Shown: positions 1-9,471 of the stretch, piece after piece
How positions within the stretch are numbered: the stretch's first letter is position 1
How the letters are laid out: each line of letters starts with the position of its first letter
DNA from: Euglena gracilis
Taxonomy: Eukaryota; Euglenida; Euglenophyceae; Euglenales
Direction: 5' to 3'
Length of the DNA stretch: 64,000 bases
Assembly (NCBI GenBank): GCA_039621445.1
Contig: CP154954.1
Location: 6,335,425-6,399,424 of the forward strand
The notes under the pieces: model-generated
The model's database searches: none
What the model was told of the DNA's origin: nothing
What the model saw: the letters and a program-made list of their open reading frames with translations, nothing else
Program-made: the position numbers and the translations under genes

Positions 1-365
1 TCTCAAAGAATCAATCTCCAAACCCTAATAACACCGGGAGGGAAGAGGAGGGGACGGCAAATATAGAAAGTGCGGTGCGGCAATGAGCGCAGTGTGGCGA
101 ATATAATAGCAATGCGGCGGCGAATGCACTGAGGTGCCCCTTGCACTCCTGGCCCCCTTGCGGGGCCTTTTTCTACCTTTCTCCATTCTCCTTGGCAAAT
201 TCTTGCATTTGTACATTCTCTCATTTACACGCTCATGCGTGTGTGCGTGCACTCACACCCACACGGACGTGCAAATCCGGTTTTTGAATTTTAAAAACAG
301 CACTTTGCCTTCCCATTAGGCTCACCGTAGAGCCTTGGACAGGGCCTTATGGCTCACCTTAGAGC
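1..365. other. Flank downstream of the first retroelement; possible 3' LTR
   Basis: This stretch lies just beyond the stop codon (366-368, minus strand) of the element's last reading frame, so a 3' LTR would be expected here. No coding signal is seen. On the minus strand positions 160-190 are purine-rich and could be a polypurine tract. A C/T-rich patch around 40-70 loosely resembles one near 10310-10350 on the same strand, but the match is too weak to call an LTR pair. Confidence 0.3.
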
Positions 366-923
366 CTACGGCCCACCGTCAATTTTAAGTTCGGACATTA
401 TGTCCATTTTCACTTTTTTCTCACGGCAATACTTCACAAACTCCCCACTGAACCTGTGAATAAAATTCCCAGCCGGTTCCCAGGTCTGCTCCCCGTCTTC
501 ATATCCGACCCACTTTGTTTAAAACTCCCACTTTCCATCCTTTCCTTTCCGATGCCTTAGAATTTTCTCCACCTCCCACTCATCAGGTAATGCCTCTTCT
601 TCTTTTTCGGTACGTTTATAATAAAAAAGAGGCACCCCTTTCCCTTCAACTTGGGGTTCCCGATACTCCTTCAAAAAACTCCTATGAGCTTTTGTCTCCA
701 CCCCAGGTTTCATTTCGATTACATAACTTCGTTCCCCTTCTCTACCCTTCACGACCCCAGGTCCCACCCACCTAGAGTCAAGCTTCTCACCCGACCCTTC
801 GGGTCTCCTACACCAAACCATCATCCCCACCTTTAGGGGTTCCATTTCTTTCCTCCCCTTATTTATCCTTGCCACCTCCTCCTCAATGCTTTTTGTTGAG
901 TATCCTAGCCACCCTCCCATCAA
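366..923 (-). pseudogene. Integrase C-terminal domain plus chromodomain, interrupted by a TAA
   Basis: The frame entering at 923 encodes a basic integrase C-terminal module (VGMMVWCRRPEGSGEKLD, then KPGVETKAHRSFLK) followed by ALPDEWEVEKILRHRK, the first strand and helix region of a chromodomain. A TAA at 519-521 cuts the chromodomain after KWEF. In the same frame the next codons give TKWVGYEDGEQTWEP, the canonical second half with its aromatic residues, and the frame ends at the TAG of 366-368. In chromodomains the interrupted position is usually Leu, one base from TAA, which suggests a nonsense change. Chromodomains direct integration by reading histone methyl marks in chromoviruses. The frame differs from that of the integrase core; the join lies near an A5 run around 890-900. 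Confidence 0.8.
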
Positions 924-1745
924 TGTCTTGCATCGTTCGGAAAAAATCTACCGAATCCTCACATTCTTTGGGTGGTTGGTAGGGTACCCCTGCTAATGGT
1001 CGTTCCCTTCCATGTAGAATTTCATATGGGCTGAACCCGCTTTCCCCCTTTACGTCGTGAATTCGGTCCACAGCTTGGGGTAAAGCTTCAACCCAATTAA
1101 TTTTTTCTTTCACGTACAAATTTCTCAACACCTCCATTACCTGTTGTCCGGCTCTCTCAATCCTCCCGTTTGCTTGGTGGTGGTATGCTTGGGAATATGC
1201 TTGCCTAATCCCCAAAAGTGCACACATGTTTTTCCACCAAGTTCTTGTGAAATGGCTCCCTTGGTCACTTGAGATGACCGAGGGAACCCCAAAAGGCCTC
1301 AACTGATGTTTCACCATTTCCTTAGCCAACTTGGCACCGGTTAATCCCTTGTCCTTGCATGCAACCCCCACAATCCATCCCGAATGCCTATCCACACAAA
1401 GGGCTAGGGTGTCATACTCCCCCCCATCGTGTAAAACCCTTGGCATTCGAAACAAATCGATGGCAACACTTATCATTAGTGCAGGGGGTATGGGTGTGGA
1501 CTCGATCGGTCCTTTCAAACTCTTCCCCCTCACACTCGCTTGGCATGTGAAACAATTTTTGCTGCACTTTTGGTTGAGTTGTTTTGCAGCCTTTTCATCA
1601 GCCCAAACAAAACGGATTGCATGTGTTTCCAACTTTTTCAGGGCCAACGTTCCCCAAAAACTCGTGAAGTTCCTGAATCACCAAGTGTTGAAAACTTTCA
1701 GGCACACACAACTTTTCTTCAAAAAGCAATTGGCCATTTAGCTCT
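883..1745 (-). pseudogene. Retroviral-type integrase: zinc-binding and catalytic core
   Basis: The core frame (883-1647) carries the full catalytic triad: first Asp in SVAIDLFRMP, second Asp in SSDQGSHFT, and Glu in HHQANGRIERA, with exactly 35 residues between the second Asp and the Glu. Upstream, in another frame (about 1648-1745), lies LCVPESFQHLVIQELHEFLG, and the core frame begins with KLETHAIRFVWAD and CSKNCFTC, together forming an HHCC-type zinc-binding region. The frameshift between the two halves is near 1645-1655. The protein would insert element cDNA into the genome. The core is intact as a protein sequence, so decay is recent or partly an assembly artefact. Confidence 0.88.
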
Positions 1746-2159
1746 TTGAAGCCCGTTGGCCAAATTGAATCGCCTTTGGTAGCTACCCATTTTTCTTTCC
1801 ATGTGGGGCATTGGGAATATGCTTCCCCCCCATACGGGCTTAATATCCTTAGGGGTCGTACTTGGCAGGGCGTCCCCCACTTCCATACGAGTGTCCCCCC
1901 TCGAACTTTCAGCCGTCTCCGGGACAGGGGTCGTCTCCCCCCCCCACTTTCTCATCCCAAAAATGAACTCGTTTCTTTTCTTTCCTGGGCCATTGTGAGT
2001 GGGTGTCCACAGGGGTGTCTTTTCCTCCTGGGTCTACCCCACCCTCGGTTCCCCTCCTTGTGCACTCGCCTTTTTCCTCCTCAGGTGTTACGTTTTTGCC
2101 ACTACAGGTTGTCACCCCCCGTATCCAGGCATTACGTAAATTGGGCTGGTTTTTGATTC
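1746..2159 (-). other. Linker between RNase H and integrase, frame-shifted
   Basis: All three minus-strand frames are open over parts of this stretch (for example 1909-2169 and 1719-1955), with Pro/Gly/Glu-rich translations and no recognisable fold. It lies where gypsy elements have a tether between RNase H and the integrase zinc finger. Runs of C or G offer likely frameshift points. No independent gene is supported here. Confidence 0.4.
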
Positions 2160-3004
2160 TTATCTCCAAACACTTTTTTCCTCTTCTTTTTCCTCCCGGA
2201 TAAAATTTTCCATTTCATCCTTGTCTTCGGCTGACCCATGCTTACTTATATCCCTTAGGGCCTGTGAATCTGGGTATGCCCACCGACTAATAATGTCGGC
2301 TATGGTATTTTCTTTACCCGGGATATATCCCACCGTCAAATCATACTTGGAGAAAATTTGGTGCCATCTCGCCCTCCTCCCAACCGGACCACTGGGGGTG
2401 TCCAGGACTTCCCTTGTCCAAGACTCCAAACTTTGGTGGTCGGTTAAAACCAAAACGGGTTGCAATCCAATCCAACTCTCCCATTTTTGTAGTGCCAAAA
2501 TTATGGCATATGTCTCCAACTCCCTGGGGGTCCATTTTCTTTGCCCCTCGGTCAATTTTCGAGACATAAAAGCCACTGGCACAGTTTTTTTCTCAATCAC
2601 ATCTTGGGCTGTGGGCCCCCCTCCTTCATTTGCTCTAACGTTGCCCCCACGGCGTACCCACTGGCATCTACCCTTAGCACAAAGGGTTTATCTGGGTCTA
2701 CCCGTTGCAACATTAGGCCCGAACACAACCATTTTTTCAGCTCCTCAAAAGCTTTTAAATCCTCCCCATCAAATTCCACAGGTTTTCGACTTCCTTTCTT
2801 TCCCACCTCCCTAGGGACTTTCAATTTGTCTTGCAGCCGGGCAGCTACTTCCGCATACATGTGAACGTATGCATTGTAATAATTTGTGAATCCCAAAAAG
2901 GCTCTCAAAGCCGTAATTGTTTTTGGAACCTCCCACTATTCGATCGCTCGTAGCTTACCCGGTGCTGGCCTCCTAGTCCCATTTCCTAAAATCTGTCCAC
3001 AAAA
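2160..3004 (-). pseudogene. RNase H domain with end of RT connection, broken by two stops and one frameshift
   Basis: After the TAA at 3005-3007 the same frame reads FCGQILGNGTRRPAPGKL, meets a TAG at 2936-2938, then continues with RAFLGFTNYYNAYVHMYAEV, the standard gypsy RT thumb and connection. RNase H follows: RVDASGYAVGATLEQ (first catalytic Asp), ELETYAIILAL (Glu), LTDHQSLESW (Asp) and ENTIADIISR (last Asp). A frameshift at the C6 run near 2616-2621 separates the first Asp from the rest; one extra base there would join the frames. This domain degrades the RNA strand of RNA/DNA hybrids during reverse transcription. Confidence 0.82.
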
Positions 3005-3687
3005 TTAAACCCCCTCCACAAAAAGTTTGGCTTTGAATTCATCAGCCACCAAAAGTTCTGTTTTGAGCACTTCCAACACTCTCCTCAAATCTTTTTCATG
3101 TGCCCCCACTAGATCCTCCCCTTCCCCGACCGTTGTCCACACCAGTATGTCGTCTATGTCCCCTGTGGCGATATCCCTTACTGGTGTCAAACGGTCATCG
3201 ATCATTTGCTGAAATTGTTGGGGGGCATTTGTCAAACCCATTACGTTCACCCTCCACTGAAAAATCCCTTTGGGGGTGAAACAACACGTTATGGGTCGAC
3301 TTTCTGGGTGTGAAGGTTGTTGGTGAAAAGCTTGATTTGAATCAATGATCGAAAACATTTGGTTTGCACCATGTTTGACAAAAATGTCTTCAGTTTTGGG
3401 TAAGTGGTAGTTGCATCGCCTTGTTTGGCTGTTTGGGCCCCTGAGGTCCACCACCCCCCTCCAAGGAGAATCGTTGGATTTTTTTGGAACTGGAAAAGTC
3501 TGGGAGAGCCATTCAGAATTTTTGGCTGTGGCTGGCTCAATGTATTTTTTGTCAAGCCAGTCTTGGGTGATTTTTTCAAGTGCCTCTTTCCTCTCACCAT
3601 ACATGAAAAAAGGCTTCTGTCTGGTTGGCTTTGCCCCCTCCTTCAAAGGTATGTATGCATAACCATATTGTCCTCTTTCGGGGGGGG
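3005..3687 (-). pseudogene. Reverse transcriptase, fingers and palm
   Basis: The frame encodes YGYAYIPLKEGAKPTRQKPF, WLSQTFPVPKKSND and GVVDLRGPNSQT (fingers), SIIDSNQAFHQQ with the motif A Asp, FQWRVNVMGLTNAPQQFQQ (motif B), and GDIDDILVWT, the motif C double Asp. The residue usually Tyr before I-D-D is Asp here. The frame ends in a TAA at 3005-3007 where the family normally has Glu, Lys or Thr before Phe-Cys/Leu-Gly. Entry from the upstream protease frame needs a one-base shift at the G8 run near 3680-3687. Confidence 0.88.
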
Positions 3688-4865
3688 TCTGGAAATGGCG
3701 ATGACTGAAATACTGTCCCCCGGTAATCTTCCAAAACTTGTTCCCTCAACTTGACTACCCGTTCCTCCTCTTTTTTGTCCTCCCCCTCCCTTGCAATTAT
3801 CATTCGGTTGACAACTTGCACTGGGGGGTCACTTCCTTCCAAATTTGTGGCAACCTCCCCCAAGTCCTCGTCACTCAAAAATTGCAAGTCCTGGTCCAAC
3901 CCTTCCAATGGCAAACAAAGACCAAGTTTTTGCAACCCAAACGAAGACCCGTCCGCCACAGTCACATTGTCCACTGAAACATTTGTGTCATCCCTGAAAT
4001 TTTGCGGACCCCTCCGTCCTTCAACACCCCGCAAAAAAATCAGGTCGGGGCTGTCTTTCACCAATGCCTTGTGGTGTGGAAAAATTCCCAGTTTTGCCTC
4101 CGCCAACCATGGATAAGAAAGAATGGCATCAACTTTGATGTTTGCCACATAAAATTCAAACTCATATTCCACAAACTCAATTTCCCTTTCCTCATTCGAA
4201 TTTTGTTGAAGGATCATTTTCACCTTAGCACATCTGCTCCCCCCCGCCAAAGTTTGCCCATTGGCTGTTTCAAACCTTAACGGGTCCTTAGCAGGATACA
4301 TTAGGTGGTCCCCTATCAACCCTTGTCGAATGAGGTTTGCCTCAGCCTCCGTGTCAATCAAAATTCTGGCCGTTTTTTCCTCCCCATTTGCCAACCGTAT
4401 CTGTGTTTTTAACAGCAGTTGTCTGTCCTCCCCAAGTTTCTTTGCTCCTCCCCGAGTGTTTGTCCCTCTCAACATTCTTTTTTTCAGCCGCACCAATTTT
4501 TTCTTTCCTGGGGCTGCCCCCCCCTGGGAGGGTTGCCTTCTATCAATCAACAAGGCCCACACCCCCCAACGGGTACCCCTCAAAATCCACCCATCAGCCT
4601 CAAACAACTTTGTCCCCTTGGGAAAATAAATCTTTTTGACAGCAATAGCCACCAGATTTCTCACCCACCTCCTATTCCAGTCTGGGCAAATACAAATTGC
4701 CCGACAATTGAATTTTTGCAATTTTTCAGCCACCTCAGGCCACAAAGTCCAGGGGGGGTTCATCCACAACGTTTCCTCCGCCCCCCATTCCTTTTTCGTG
4801 GCATCATCATCCCCCCCATAAAACTTTTCACACCTGGCATTTTGGCTGGTTGCAAAACAATCCCG
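3594..4865 (-). pseudogene. Dam-like NPPW domain fused to a retropepsin-like protease
   Basis: The open frame begins directly after a TAA at 4866-4868 and is in frame with the methyltransferase domain upstream. Its first 90 or so residues contain DCFATSQNARCEKFYG, LWMNPPWTLWPEVAEKL and AICICPDWNRRWVRNL. NPP(W/Y/F) is motif IV of amino-methyltransferases, and this arrangement resembles the Dam-like domain known from DIRS-type retrotransposons; the assignment is by motif only. Further on comes RILIDTEAEANLIRQGL and, about 75 residues later, DAILSYPWLAEAKLGI, the pattern of a retropepsin with its hydrophobic C-terminal loop. The active-site triplet is Asp-Thr-Glu instead of Asp-Thr/Ser-Gly, which probably impairs catalysis. 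The C-terminal part overlaps the RT frame through a frameshift. Confidence 0.72.
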
Positions 4866-5543
4866 TTACGCCTTAACCCGAAATTCATTCTCAATTTCCT
4901 CCATACAAACTTTCCTAACAGCATAATCCTCCCTACGATATCCGCTTTTTCGTTCCAACACGGTTAACAAATACTCCACCAGTTGTTTGGGCACCCTCCA
5001 TTTTTTCTGAGTACTAACTGTCATTCCATATCCTCCCAAATTTTCTTGGTGACTCCTCCCCCCAGGAATCAAATTCGGGCAGGTCTGGCCATCACAAAGT
5101 TTGTTTTGTAGCTTGCTCAGATTTTCGCTCCCCCAGATTCGGGTGGGCTTTTGATATCCCCGTTCTGAAAATTGACAATAATCAACATCGACAAAGGTAA
5201 GATTTTGAACACAGGGTCTTTTTCGAAGCAACCCATGACGGGGATTTTCAATCCACCACAACTTTGGGTCGAAATATTCGACAATTTCCAAAGTTTTTTT
5301 GACCAAATTTCTGACTCCCAACGTTTTGGCCAAGCTATATTCTGTACAGGGCACCCCCGCAGCGATGATCTGAAAATATCCGGGGGGTTACCTCCAATAT
5401 CTCCACTCCAAAATATTTGCACAGTGGATTGGGTTAAATCTGGGGTTTATGTCCACTGACACAACCTTAAACCCCTGCTCTCTCAGGCAATCCCCAACCG
5501 AGCCTTTACCGCAAAAAAATGTCTAAAGCTCTTTTCCTTACGG
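4866..5543 (-). pseudogene. C5-cytosine DNA methyltransferase-like domain inside the retroelement
   Basis: The region reads RKRALDIF, then across a T7 run (5512-5518) CGKGSVGDCLREQGF and VVSVDINPRFNP, which is the AdoMet-binding motif I and following strand. In the same frame a TAA at 5388-5390 interrupts before PPGYFQIIAAGVPCTEYS; PC is the catalytic motif IV with its Cys. WWIENPRHGLL corresponds to motif VI (ENV in most C5 enzymes, ENP here) and VDVDYCQFSERGYQKPTRIW to motif VIII. One base less in the T run would join motif I to the preceding frame. The remaining C-terminal part ends at the TAA of 4866-4868 and is in frame with the Dam-like domain. Cytosine methyltransferases captured by LTR retrotransposons have been reported in algae and dinoflagellates; whether this is the same lineage is unknown. 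Confidence 0.75.
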
Positions 5544-5799
5544 AAGGCTGTGCACGACCTCTTATGAGGTCTGATTCTTTACAGATTTGGGCCGAGTCAC
5601 AGATTTGCACGTCACGCAGGCACGCACCCGACACACTGGACACACCTTGTGCAGAGATCTCCTGGGATGGCAGATTTTTCATCGTGGTTTCACTCGCACG
5701 ACATTTTTCATGCCACCTGGGATTTGTGTATGTCTTTGTGTGGGGCTGGGTATGCGAGCCCGGGGCGGCTCCCGCCCCCAACGGTCCACCCCGGCTATC
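5544..5799 (-). other. Linker between Gag tail and methyltransferase domain
   Basis: The minus-strand frame that holds the Gly/Lys-rich tail is open here again after a TAG at 5800-5802 and runs into RKRALDIF at the start of the methyltransferase domain. The sequence (for example KTYTNPRWHEKCRASETTM and SQEISAQGVSSVSGAC) matches no domain I know. It may be a spacer between Gag and Pol. Confidence 0.4.
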
Positions 5800-6393
5800 C
5801 TAGCAACGGTTTCCTTTCCCCCTTCCTTTGCCTTTGCCTTTTCCACCATCTTGGCCCTTTCCCCTAGACCAGTCATTTCCATTGTTTCCTTTCCCCCAAG
5901 AATTGTTTCCTTTGCCCTTTCCTTTGCCTTTGCCTTTGCCACCACCAAACTGTGAATCAAAATTCTGTTGATTTGAGTGCCACCACTGATTTCCCTGAAA
6001 ATTGGCATTGGCGTTGGAATTCCTCCCAGAATCGTTTCTCCATCCACCCCCATTGCCAAATTGAGATTGCTGGGGGGGTGAATATGACTGTGATCGAACC
6101 ACTGGCACTGGATTTTGCACTTGGGGGTTCGCGTTTGCATCGGTCGCCGGAGCTGCCACCTGTGAATCTGATTTTTCAACGGACGGTTTTACCACCGTTT
6201 CGCCCCCCTTTGCTGACCGTGCTGGGGAGGGTGTCCTGGACCCCTTGGCCCGATCTGCCTTTTCAGTCCTGGCCCTCCGGTTTCCGGACCCATTTGGCTC
6301 TCCGGAACTGTGTAACATGTCTTGATTATCCCTGGATGACAATTTTCGCTCAACAAAACGGAAAATTTCTTCAGCTCCCATTTTTGACTGTTC
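5800..6393 (-). pseudogene. Gag nucleocapsid-like tail, Gly/Lys/Asn-rich
   Basis: After an in-frame TAG (6394-6396) the frame continues with MGAEEIFRFVERKLSSRD, a Ser/Arg/Pro-rich segment and then an Asn/Gln/Gly-rich low-complexity region ending in alternating Gly-Lys runs (GGKGKGKGKGKGN and GQDGGKGKGKGRGKGN). There is no CCHC knuckle; the basic Gly-Lys tail probably replaces it for RNA binding. The frame ends at the TAG of 5800-5802. Confidence 0.65.
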
Positions 6394-7181
6394 CTACACA
6401 ATTTTGATTCTTTTATCCGTGCCTGTGATTGGTTTCACACTGACCTCTTTCAGGTTGTCGCAAATCGTAGTATAGGGCAAAAAGACTTCGAAGTCCAGCG
6501 GTGAAACTTTCGAAACCTTGCAGGGCTTTTCCACAGTGACACGTTCCACAGCACAAATAATGTTTTCCTCCGTTGCTGGCACTCCAGGGTACATTTTGAC
6601 TTTCGGTCCACACGTTGATTTCCTTTCCTCCTCATCGGCGACCCAATGCAAAATGAAATTTGGAAGTTTTCCTTTGACCAGTCTTTCTGCCTCATCGTCA
6701 GTGGCGCTTTTCACCTGTCTCCAGGCCATTTTGAAATTTATGACAAAGTCTCGCCATCCCGTACAGTAATTTTCCCTTGGTTCACAAGGTGGACATCATT
6801 CCATTTTTTTCTGGCACAGTCGGACTGAGTTCCAGCATATTTCCCGTCAATCCTGTCAAATTCCTCGTCGAAAGATGTTTTTCGGTTCAATTCCATTCGG
6901 GATTGCAATTCCTTTTTATTTGTGTCGTCCAGCGTCATTGCAAAAAGCCGAAGTTTGAGTGAATCAGACACATGTCCATTTTGCAAAATAACCAACGTCC
7001 TGACATATTGATCCCAATCTCGCACAAAGGACGACCAGTCTTTTGGCTGTCCAGAAAAATTTGGAGCTACCAGGTTTTTCATCAATTGATGCGTTGCCAC
7101 TGCATTTGATGAAACCAGCCCTGCGCCTGACATGTGTCGCATGTGACCCTGCTTCAGCGTATTCATAGTCTTCAATTTCAA
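6394..7181 (-). pseudogene. Gag capsid-like domain, split by a frameshift
   Basis: The first frame (6738-7181) encodes APNFSGQPKDWSSFVRDWDQ, LKLRLFAMTLDDTNKKELQ and SFDEEFDRIDGKYAGT, the pattern of retrotransposon Gag capsid proteins. After a one-base shift near 6757 a second frame (6394-6783) continues with WRDFVINFKMAWRQV and ERLVKGKLPNFILHWV, the expected C-terminal capsid helices. It ends at a TAG (6394-6396) and the same frame carries on into the nucleocapsid-like tail. The capsid would assemble virus-like particles around element RNA. Confidence 0.7.
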
Positions 7182-9471
7182 CCGGATTTTTCTCGATCAC
7201 AGGTAAATCATTGCAACCAAAAAGATCAAACTCCTCTATTTCTGGGTTTCCAGCTGATTTTTCTCTCGTTTCCTTTGTCAGATCCACTGTCGCAGATTTG
7301 GCAGATTCAGCTTGCTGATTTTTCATCACCAAAATCTCAGCCTGAAATAAATCCAGCTTTTGTTTCAATTTTTTGTGCTCCTGCTGTTCTTTTCGAAGTT
7401 CAACGCACTGCTGTTGCAGTAAAACTCCAACCTGCTGTTTCATCGAGTTTTCCATTTCGGCCCGAACTTTCTCAAACTGCCCCTCCCTTTCACTCAGCCT
7501 CAACCTTTCGTGCAACATTTCACTGATAATCACCTCCAAATTCTTTCTCGTTTGCAGCCCCAACTCCCTTTGCACCTCCAACCGAATTGTTTCCTCACTC
7601 TTGTTAATCAGGGCAGAGACTTTCTCAATGGGAAAATCTTTCCGACCCAGAAAATTCTCCAACCTCCCCAAACGATCATTCAGAGCTTTGCTCTCTCGCT
7701 CCAGGGACTGTGAAAATTCCTTCAATTTCTCAGCCTGTGCCTGAAAATTGGCACACTCAGTCTCCCCCAAACTTTTGCATTGCTGAAAAATGGTCCCAAA
7801 GCGTCCCTCCAGACCAGAGCTTAGCTCACCGACTGCAGATTTGACCTGATTAACAGCAATTTCCTGCTGTTTTTCCTTCTCCCCCACTTGTTGCACCGCC
7901 ACATGCATCTCCCCCACAGATTTTTCCAAAAACGACAGCTTCTGAGAAAAATCCCTCTCATTTTTTGTCAACCCCTCAACCTTGGTCTCAAAAAACGTGT
8001 TTACTCCACCCTCCACTTTCTTCACTTTTTCAGCAAACTGCCGTTCCATTTCCACACTCAACAAATGTCTTTGGCATTGGGCCAGATTTTGCACCATTTC
8101 ACCATTTTGCTGAAACTGCAAAAGCAAGTCGTTTATGGTTGCACTCAGTTCAGCCTGAATTTCACGTTTCACCATGGCAATGTGATCCGCCATTTGCTGA
8201 TCATGCATGCCCAATGCCTCATTGACCAGATTCAATGTCTGCCCCTGTGACATGGCCAATGCCTGATTTAACCTGTTTTCTGCCTCCCCCACCAGATTTT
8301 CAGCCGTTTTCTCAGGATTTTTTCCTTCCTGCACCAAAAGTCTGCAATGTAAACATTCAATTTTGCAACTGATTTCTTCACCCCAATTGTTCCAATCATC
8401 ATCGGATTGGCCATAGCCTGATTCCATTTCCACATCATGCTGATTTTCAGGGTTTTCGGACCCAGTTTCTGCAGAAAAACTGGTGTTTGGCTGTAAATTC
8501 TGTGGCTGGGTCTGTGGAAAATCTGGCTGAATTGGCTGGAAAATCTGGGCTGGGCCTGTGTTTGAAGACACTGTTAACGCTGGCTGAAAAACTTGCCCAT
8601 GCATCTGGGCTGGTCCCATGATTGCTGGAACAGACGGCTCAGCCGAAAACTGCTGGGCTGGCTGAAAAACCTGTGAAGTCATCTGGGATGGCCCCATGAT
8701 TGCTGGGACAGATGACTCCGCCGAAAACTGCTGGGCTGGCTGAAAAACCTGTGAAGTTATCTGGGCTGGCCCCATGATTGCTGGGACAGATGACTCAGTC
8801 GAAAACTGCTGGGCTGGCTGAAAAACCTGTGAAGTCATCTGGGCTGGCCCCATGATTGCTGGGACAGATGACTCAGTCGAAAACTGCTGGGCTGGCTGAA
8901 AAACCTGTGAAGTCATCTGGGCTGGGACAGATATCTCAGCCAAAAACGGCTGGGCTGGCTGACAAACTTGCAGCTGGGCTGCAGCTGGCTGTGCTGACTG
9001 CGATTCTGAACTCTGTGTTAACAGCAATCGTTCTGGCTGGGCTGTTAAACACAAAACGTTTTGTTCTGGCCCTGGGCTGCTGTCTCGTGACGACACAGAA
9101 ATTTGCTGAAAACCTGAAAAATTTACTGGCCACATGCCAGCAGCTTTCATTCTTCGCATAACCATTTCCTGAATTATTTCGTTTTCAGCCTGTTTTTCTT
9201 CCTCAATTTCGCTTTCGTAAGCTGGGGGGTCTGATTCGTCGTCACTGCCATGCAGTGGAACCAGCTGTAAATTTTCTGGCTCTGCCAGCGTGATGGGCCT
9301 TATGCATGTAATTAACCCCCTCTCCGAATCAGAATCAGATTCTGATTCCTGTGTCGTTTCTGAAAATCTGAAGCCGATAAAGTTTCTGCAGCCTGAGAAT
9401 TGTTTTCTGCCACAGATTCCATCATGATTTGCAATGATGCCACAGGTTCTGAAAACTGGGCTGCAGAAAAT
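6964..9471 (-). pseudogene. Long N-terminal Gag region: acidic head, Gln/Pro repeats and coiled coil
   Basis: The frame is open from a TGA at 9472-9474 down to the stop at 6964-6966; the first ATG is at 9165, giving 733 residues. Upstream of that ATG the frame is still open and acidic (ESESDSDSERG, DDESDPPAYESEIEEEKQ), so the true start may be earlier or in another frame. Roughly residues 80-200 are 26-residue repeats (QVFQPAQQFSTESSV with SVPAIMGPAQMTS). Residues from about 270 to 630 are rich in Glu, Gln, Leu and Lys with heptad-like spacing, a likely coiled coil. The end (DYEYAEAG) passes into the capsid frame by a frameshift near 7140-7180. Confidence 0.6.
8591..8935 (-). repeat. 78-bp coding tandem repeat in gag
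   Basis: About four and a half copies of a 78-bp unit, recognisable by CCCATGATTGCTGG near 8615, 8693, 8771 and 8848 on the plus strand. The unit is a multiple of three, so it keeps the reading frame and gives 26-residue Gln/Pro/Ala-rich protein repeats. Confidence 0.9.

Noticed and set aside
366-6396. Non-standard nuclear code with TAA/TAG as sense
   Set aside because: IFT52 ends naturally at TAA TAG, uses CAA/CAG for Gln and has no internal TAA or TAG; the interrupted positions in the element correspond to different residues (Leu, Glu/Lys), so decay is more likely. Kept only as a test in the findings.
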